NCBI GenBank assembly: GCA_046155605.1
Contig: JBJXFQ010000054.1
Coordinates: 24,717-88,716 of the forward strand
Direction: 5' to 3'
Length of the DNA: 64,000 nt
Source: JAEUIZ01 sp046155605
GTDB lineage: Bacteria; Planctomycetota; Phycisphaerae; Phycisphaerales; UBA1924
Every line of letters starts with the position of its first letter. The first letter of the stretch is position 1. The notes under the pieces were generated by a model. That model did not search any database. It was not told the DNA's origin and saw nothing but the letters and a program-made list of their open reading frames with translations. The position numbers and the translations under genes were made by a program. This document shows positions 59,714-64,000 of this stretch, piece by piece.

Positions 59714-60433
59714 ATGAATACTCGCAAATACTTTTTGATTGTTATTGGATGTCCTCTTGTTCTCACCTTGATCGCTAACAAGTCATTGGCACAGTCGCCG
59801 TACATCAATCTCGAATGGCAGGTCGTTGAGGTTGGCGTCGGCACCAACACGCCAGTTCCGGTGCAAAACGGCCTGCTCGAACCCGGCGAAGCCGCTCGCT
59901 TCGAACTCAACATCAGCTTCACGCCCGAAGTCGGCTCCACAATCCCCTATACACCGCCACCGCCGCCCGGGGTTGCTACCGTGGCTGGTTTCTACTTCGG
60001 CGACGTCGATTTCGCATTCGGCCCTGGGTCTGTTTCCGGCAGTTGGGGGTTGCAAGGCAGCGCGCCCGGTTGGAATGTCGGCGGAGCATGGATTCCCGAT
60101 CCCTTCGGAAGTATCGCGGGAGGCTGCGGGCAGTTCCCGCTGAATGGTGCTACAGCCATTCCGGACAACCCCGTGCGCGCGCTCCGGTGGCTCGTTTGGA
60201 CCCCAACCACATATGAACCGCGAGCTCAGTCCTGGGCCTCAAGCTTTCATCACGGTAGGGCGGCCTTGATCGTCGAATACGCCCGCGATCCGAACGGCAA
60301 CCCGCTGTATGTGGGTGTCCTCGCCGGCGTTACAGGCATGGATTTTGGTTCCATTCCGATCGTCCCTGCGCCCGCCTCTGCTGCGGCCCTCCTCCTCGCC
60401 CTGCCGCTGGCCTCGCGTCGGCATCGGCGGTAA
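59714..60433 (+). CDS. Exported protein with PEP-CTERM-like C-terminal sorting signal
   Basis: The 239-residue protein has a signal peptide (YFLIVIGCPLVLTLIANKSL) and a beta-rich middle with aromatic and glycine content (GFYFGDVDFAFGPGSVSGSW). Its C-terminus PAPASAAALLLALPLASRRHRR is a PEP-CTERM variant: Pro-containing motif, hydrophobic helix, basic end. Such proteins are processed by exosortase and linked to exopolysaccharide. It follows the metalloprotease gene by 14 bases and may be its partner or substrate. Confidence 0.7.
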   Translation: MNTRKYFLIVIGCPLVLTLIANKSLAQSPYINLEWQVVEVGVGTNTPVPVQNGLLEPGEAARFELNISFTPEVGSTIPYTPPPPPGVATVAGFYFGDVDFAFGPGSVSGSWGLQGSAPGWNVGGAWIPDPFGSIAGGCGQFPLNGATAIPDNPVRALRWLVWTPTTYEPRAQSWASSFHHGRAALIVEYARDPNGNPLYVGVLAGVTGMDFGSIPIVPAPASAAALLLALPLASRRHRR

Positions 60434-60553
60434 ATCTCCAATCGCTGCGTGTTGTGGCCGATAATCCCGTGTGGCGCGGGCATCGCCAATCCATGGCCAC
60501 GGCAATCGCCGCCCCGCGCCAGCGTTTGGCCTGGCGTCACGAGGAGCCCGCCC

Positions 60554-62101
60554 ATGCAGCCCCCGCCCATGCAGCCCAGGTCCAGCGCGCGGTCGATGAG
60601 CGCCATCAAGCCCGCCGCGTTCGGATTTGAGCAGGCTCGCCACCTCCTCTGGCGCGCCGGCTTTGGCGGCACGCCGACGCAGGTCCAAACCCTCGTCTCG
60701 TGGGGCCCTGAACGGGCCGTCGATTACCTGCTCAACTTTGACCAGGCCCCCGCCCAGCCTATCTCGCCAGACGCCTTCGACCGCGACATCATGCGGCCCC
60801 CCACGCCGCAGGAGCAGGCGGCCTATGCGCTCGCGCGACGCTCGCAAGACGAGAACGCCGTCGCCGAGTTCCGCCGATTGCGCATGGAGCGCGAGGTGCT
60901 CGATCGCCGACAGATGGCGAGCATTCGCAAGTGGTGGCTCCAGCGGATGATCGAGACCCCGCGGCCGCTCGAAGAGAAGATGACGCTCTTCTGGCACGGG
61001 CACTTCGCGACCAGTTATCGCACGATCGAGAACAGTTACCACATGTTCGCGCAGAACAACCTCTTCCGCAAGCACGCCGTGGGCAACTTCGGCGACCTGC
61101 TCTTCGCCATCATCCGCGACCCGGCGATGCTCGCGTACCTCGACCAGAACGACTCCCGCAAGAACCGCCCGAATGAGAACCTCGCCCGCGAACTGATGGA
61201 ACTCTTCAGCCTCGGCGTCGGCGGCTACACCGAGCGCGACATCAAGGAGGGAGCCCGCGCGCTCACGGGCTACACATTCGACGACGATGAGTTCATCTTC
61301 CGCGAGATCGACCACGACGGCACCAAGAAAACCATCCTGGGCCAGACCGGATCGCACGACGGCGACGGGTTCGTCCGCGCGATTCTCGAATCGCGCGCCT
61401 GCTCGCGCTTCATGGCACGCAAGATCTACGCCTTTTTCGTCGCCGATCTGCCCCCGCTCGAGGCCGCGGACGGAGACCGCGCGATGGAGCCCGCGGCCCG
61501 TGCTGCCGTCGCCGATGTTGCCTCGACCATGCTCGCGTCGCGCTACGAGATCAAGCCCGTGCTGCGCCGAATCTTCCTCAGCGAGCACTTCTACGATCCC
61601 GCGATCATGGGACAGCAGATCAAGTCACCCGCGCAACTCGTCGTCGGCGCGGTGCGATCGCTCAACGCTCCGCCGCGAGACCTTTCCGTCCTCGCCGACG
61701 CGCTCGACCTGATGGGCCAGAACCTCTTTTTCCCGCCAAGCGTCAAGGGCTGGGATGGCGGGCGATCGTGGATCAACACATCGACCCTGTTCATTCGGCA
61801 GAACGTGCTGGCGTACCTGGTGAGCGGGAAGCGGCCCCAGGGCTATGACGCGCTCGCCAATGACGAGCGGTACGACCCCTCCCCGTTGCTGGCTGATCTC
61901 GCCAAGGCCGATCCGGGTGCAGAGGCCGATCCCGCCAAGGCCATCGACTACCTCCTGCGCTTCACGATCGGTTCCGTACCCGAGACCGCCAAGAAAGTCC
62001 TCACGGATTTCGCACGCGAACGCGGCACGGGCGTCTCACGAGACATGCTCGTCGGCCTGCTCCTGCTCATCACCGCCATGCCCGAGTACCAGATCTGCTA
62101 G
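60554..62101 (+). CDS. DUF1800 domain-containing protein
   Basis: The ATG at 60554 has a GAGGAG site 8 bases upstream; an in-frame start 35 codons earlier is less likely. The 515-residue protein has LLWRAGFGGTPTQVQTLVSW, KWWLQRMIETPRPLEEKMTL, FWHGHFATSYRTIE (the family's central motif), NENLARELMELFSLGVGGYT and FFPPSVKGWDGGRSWINTST. DUF1800 proteins have no proven activity and are extremely common in planctomycetes, almost always encoded with DUF1501, as here. Confidence 0.93.
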   Translation: MQPPPMQPRSSARSMSAIKPAAFGFEQARHLLWRAGFGGTPTQVQTLVSWGPERAVDYLLNFDQAPAQPISPDAFDRDIMRPPTPQEQAAYALARRSQDENAVAEFRRLRMEREVLDRRQMASIRKWWLQRMIETPRPLEEKMTLFWHGHFATSYRTIENSYHMFAQNNLFRKHAVGNFGDLLFAIIRDPAMLAYLDQNDSRKNRPNENLARELMELFSLGVGGYTERDIKEGARALTGYTFDDDEFIFREIDHDGTKKTILGQTGSHDGDGFVRAILESRACSRFMARKIYAFFVADLPPLEAADGDRAMEPAARAAVADVASTMLASRYEIKPVLRRIFLSEHFYDPAIMGQQIKSPAQLVVGAVRSLNAPPRDLSVLADALDLMGQNLFFPPSVKGWDGGRSWINTSTLFIRQNVLAYLVSGKRPQGYDALANDERYDPSPLLADLAKADPGAEADPAKAIDYLLRFTIGSVPETAKKVLTDFARERGTGVSRDMLVGLLLLITAMPEYQIC

Positions 62102-62133
62102 CGTCGGAGACCCCTGGAAAGCCCGGAGAAGTT

Positions 62134-63477
62134 ATGGACCTCTCAGATCGCCCCGCCTTTACTCGCCGCAGATTCCTGCACTCCGGGCTCACGCTCGCCA
62201 GCGCCGCTGCGACCGTGCCGTGGTTTATCAATCGATCGGCGCTCGCGCTGCCGGCCTTTGCGCCGGGGCTCTCCTCGATCGCCGGCACGCCCGAGGACCA
62301 CATCCTCGTCGTCGTGCAACTCTCCGGCGGCAACGACGGCCTCAACACCGTCGTCCCCTTCGGAATGCCCGAGTATTACAAGGCCCGTCCCGGCATCGGC
62401 ATCGCCGAGAACGCCGTCCTCAAACTCGACAAGGCCCGCGGCATCGGGCTCCACCCCCAGATGACCGGCCTCAAGTCGCTTCACGACGACGGCCTCCTCA
62501 CCCTTGTCCAGGGCGTCGGCTACCCCAACCCCAACCGCTCCCACTTCAAGTCCATGGACATCTGGCACACCGCCGATACCACCGCCACCGGCAACGGCTG
62601 GCTCGGTCGCTACTTCGACGCCCAATGTTGCGGCTTCGGCAAGGGCGAGAGCGGGAAGCCCGACGCCGCCTCGCCAAGGCCCGTCGCTGAAAAGACCGGG
62701 CAGCCCGGCATTGCCATCGGCCGCACCGCGCCCCTCGCCATGGAAGGCCAGCGCGTCAAGCCCATCGCGTTCGAGACCGAGGACCTCTTCCGCTGGATCG
62801 GGCAGGACGTGCATCCGGCGCTCAACGACCCATACCAGAAACTCGAAGCCCGCGAGGCACCAGCGACGACCACCGGCGAATCTAACGCGGCCTTCCTCAT
62901 GCGCACCGCGATGGACGCGCAAGTCTCCAGCGATCTCATCCGCAAGGCGGTTCGCCTCAAGCCGCTCACGCCCTATCCGCAGAACAACGACCTGGCGCAG
63001 CAACTGGCGATGGTCGGCTCGATGATCCGGGCCGGGCTGCCCACGCGGGTCTATTACGTCTCGCTGGGCGGCTTTGACACGCACGCGGGCCAGGGCGGAG
63101 CGCAGGGCGGCCATGCGAATCTGCTCAATCGATTCGCGTCGGCGGTGCAGGCCTTCTATGCGGACCTCAAGGCGCAGGGCAACGACGGGCGGGTGCTGAC
63201 GATGTCGTTCTCGGAGTTTGGCCGGCGCGTCGGTCAGAACGCGAGCCAGGGGACGGACCACGGGACGGCGGCGCCGATGTTTTTGATGGGGCCGATGGTC
63301 AAGCCGGGGGTCGTGGGCGAGCACCCGTCGCTGACCGACCTCGACGACGGCGACCTCAAATATCGCATCGACTTCCGGACGGTGTACGCGGCGATTCTTT
63401 CGAAATGGCTCGGCGCGGACTCGAAGGCGATCCTCGAGGGGACGTTCAAGCCGGCGGATGTGATCCGGGAGGCGTAG
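62134..63477 (+). CDS. DUF1501 domain-containing Tat-exported protein
   Basis: The 447-residue protein starts with a twin-arginine signal (TRRRFLHSG, Arg11-13) and a hydrophobic segment. The DUF1501 body follows with VVVQLSGGNDGLNTVVPF, YPNPNRSHFKSMDIWHTAD, VYYVSLGGFDTHAGQGGAQG and SFSEFGRRVGQNASQGTDHG. DUF1501 is in the alkaline phosphatase/sulfatase superfamily and the His/Asp residues in FDTH and TDHG look like metal ligands. It follows DUF1800 by 32 bases. Confidence 0.94.
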   Translation: MDLSDRPAFTRRRFLHSGLTLASAAATVPWFINRSALALPAFAPGLSSIAGTPEDHILVVVQLSGGNDGLNTVVPFGMPEYYKARPGIGIAENAVLKLDKARGIGLHPQMTGLKSLHDDGLLTLVQGVGYPNPNRSHFKSMDIWHTADTTATGNGWLGRYFDAQCCGFGKGESGKPDAASPRPVAEKTGQPGIAIGRTAPLAMEGQRVKPIAFETEDLFRWIGQDVHPALNDPYQKLEAREAPATTTGESNAAFLMRTAMDAQVSSDLIRKAVRLKPLTPYPQNNDLAQQLAMVGSMIRAGLPTRVYYVSLGGFDTHAGQGGAQGGHANLLNRFASAVQAFYADLKAQGNDGRVLTMSFSEFGRRVGQNASQGTDHGTAAPMFLMGPMVKPGVVGEHPSLTDLDDGDLKYRIDFRTVYAAILSKWLGADSKAILEGTFKPADVIREA

Positions 63478-63493
63478 CGGGATTCGTCAGAAG

Positions 63494-63693
63494 AGACTCA
63501 CCGCAGAGTCGCAGAGAGCGCTGAGAAGAGAACGGGCAAGCGGTTGTGTCACGACGATCGCGGTTGGCATCGCCTGCTTACAAAACTGTTGCGCCAGGTA
63601 TCGAACCATTGTTCCGGCGATTTTGGGACCGACTTTCTGTCCACCATCTTGCGATTGCTTTCTAAGCGCTCTCTGCGACTCTGCGGTGAGTCT
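63494..63693. repeat. Inverted-repeat element, 34-bp ends, MITE-like
   Basis: AGACTCACCGCAGAGTCGCA and the next 14 bases (63494-63527) are repeated in inverse orientation at 63660-63693 with one mismatch, framing a 132-base core with no convincing ORF. Related GCAGAG/CTCTGCG runs are scattered widely in many bacterial genomes as small non-autonomous elements (family memory, not searched). No flanking target duplication was recognised. Confidence 0.65.
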
Positions 63694-63723
63694 TGCTTGC
63701 TTGGTGGTTTGATGCTTCGGGCG

Positions 63724-63755
63724 AAAAAAAGACAACGCCCGGCGTGAGCCGGGCG
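63724..63755 (-). terminator. Rho-independent terminator downstream of the 16S rRNA gene
   Basis: On the minus strand, CGCCCGGC-TCAC-GCCGGGCG (63736-63755) forms an 8-bp stem with a four-base loop, followed by TTGTC and seven Ts (63724-63730). It lies about 160 bases after the 16S 3' end. No 23S gene precedes it. Confidence 0.85.
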
Positions 63756-63910
63756 CTGTGGGAGAACAGTTGGGGATTCATCGGCCCGCCGTTACCGGCG
63801 AGCCCACCGCGTGGCCGAGGCCGCGCGGGCGAGAACGTGCTGACGATACCGGGCGCGGATCGCTCCGCGGCAGACCCCGAGGGGAGTGCCAAACCCGGCC
63901 TAAGGAAATC

Positions 63911-64000
<90 letters not shown>

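Noticed and set aside
63487..63735. 82-residue minus-strand frame near the 16S gene
   Set aside because: It lies across the inverted-repeat element; the AESQR-type residues come from the repeat ends, not a gene.

Overview
The window looks like chromosome from a GC-rich planctomycete, most likely of class Phycisphaerae. That is an inference from several signs: strong G/C bias at third codon positions, an N-terminal LEPR-XLL-type motif on a giant secreted repeat protein, a PEP-CTERM-like tail, the DUF1800 + DUF1501 (Tat-exported) gene pair, and a 16S rRNA gene that ends in a terminator with no 23S gene after it. Nearly all the content is ordinary chromosomal genes. I see no prophage, integrase, intact IS element or CRISPR array.

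Layout. 1-3.9 kb: 3' part of an unusually long secretin and an overlapping lipoprotein gene. 4.0-11.3 kb: a complete phosphate-uptake operon pstS-pstC-pstA-pstB, with a Pho-box-like direct repeat upstream and two hairpins between pstS and pstC. 11.4-24.3 kb: lipid kinase, histidine degradation pair hutI-hutG, metallophosphoesterase, Ser/Thr kinase, amidase, trmL with a small lipoprotein, SDR oxidoreductase, HEAT-like exported protein, PilZ protein, class II DAHP synthase, histone H1-like protein, GT9 glycosyltransferase and a DMT_6 membrane protein. 24.3-26.1 kb: a DUF1579 protein and htpX, the latter behind a sigma-54-like promoter. 26.3-30.8 kb: a housekeeping run on the minus strand in the order glmU(N-terminal half)-prs-rplY-pth-rpsF-ssb, with tRNA-Gln upstream.

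31-34 kb: NTF2-like protein, SWIM zinc-finger protein, and a DUF433/DUF5615 toxin-antitoxin-like pair. 33.5-41.9 kb: a minus-strand run of lipoprotein, anti-sigma kinase, STAS antagonist, methyltransferase, a 1742-residue AsmA-like protein and a LolD/MacB-type ABC ATPase. 42-44.7 kb: guaA and a Doc-type toxin-antitoxin module. 44.8-51.1 kb: a 2087-residue secreted protein with many PPC-like modules. 51.4-56.4 kb: Asp/Glu racemase, membrane protein, glycosyltransferase, DUF1444-like protein, and acpP-fabF for fatty acid synthesis. 56.5-60.4 kb: retropepsin-like protease with a small partner, a lone FliN-like protein, a frameshifted metalloprotease and a PEP-CTERM-like protein. 60.5-63.5 kb: the DUF1800/DUF1501 pair. 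63.5-64 kb: an inverted-repeat element, a terminator and the 3' end of 16S rRNA.

The points most worth following up are the unlinked 16S gene, two families of structured short repeats, the conserved-looking retropepsin/small-protein pair, the AsmA-like/ABC-ATPase pair, the lone SpoA (FliN) protein, the sigma-54-like htpX promoter and the frameshifted protease.
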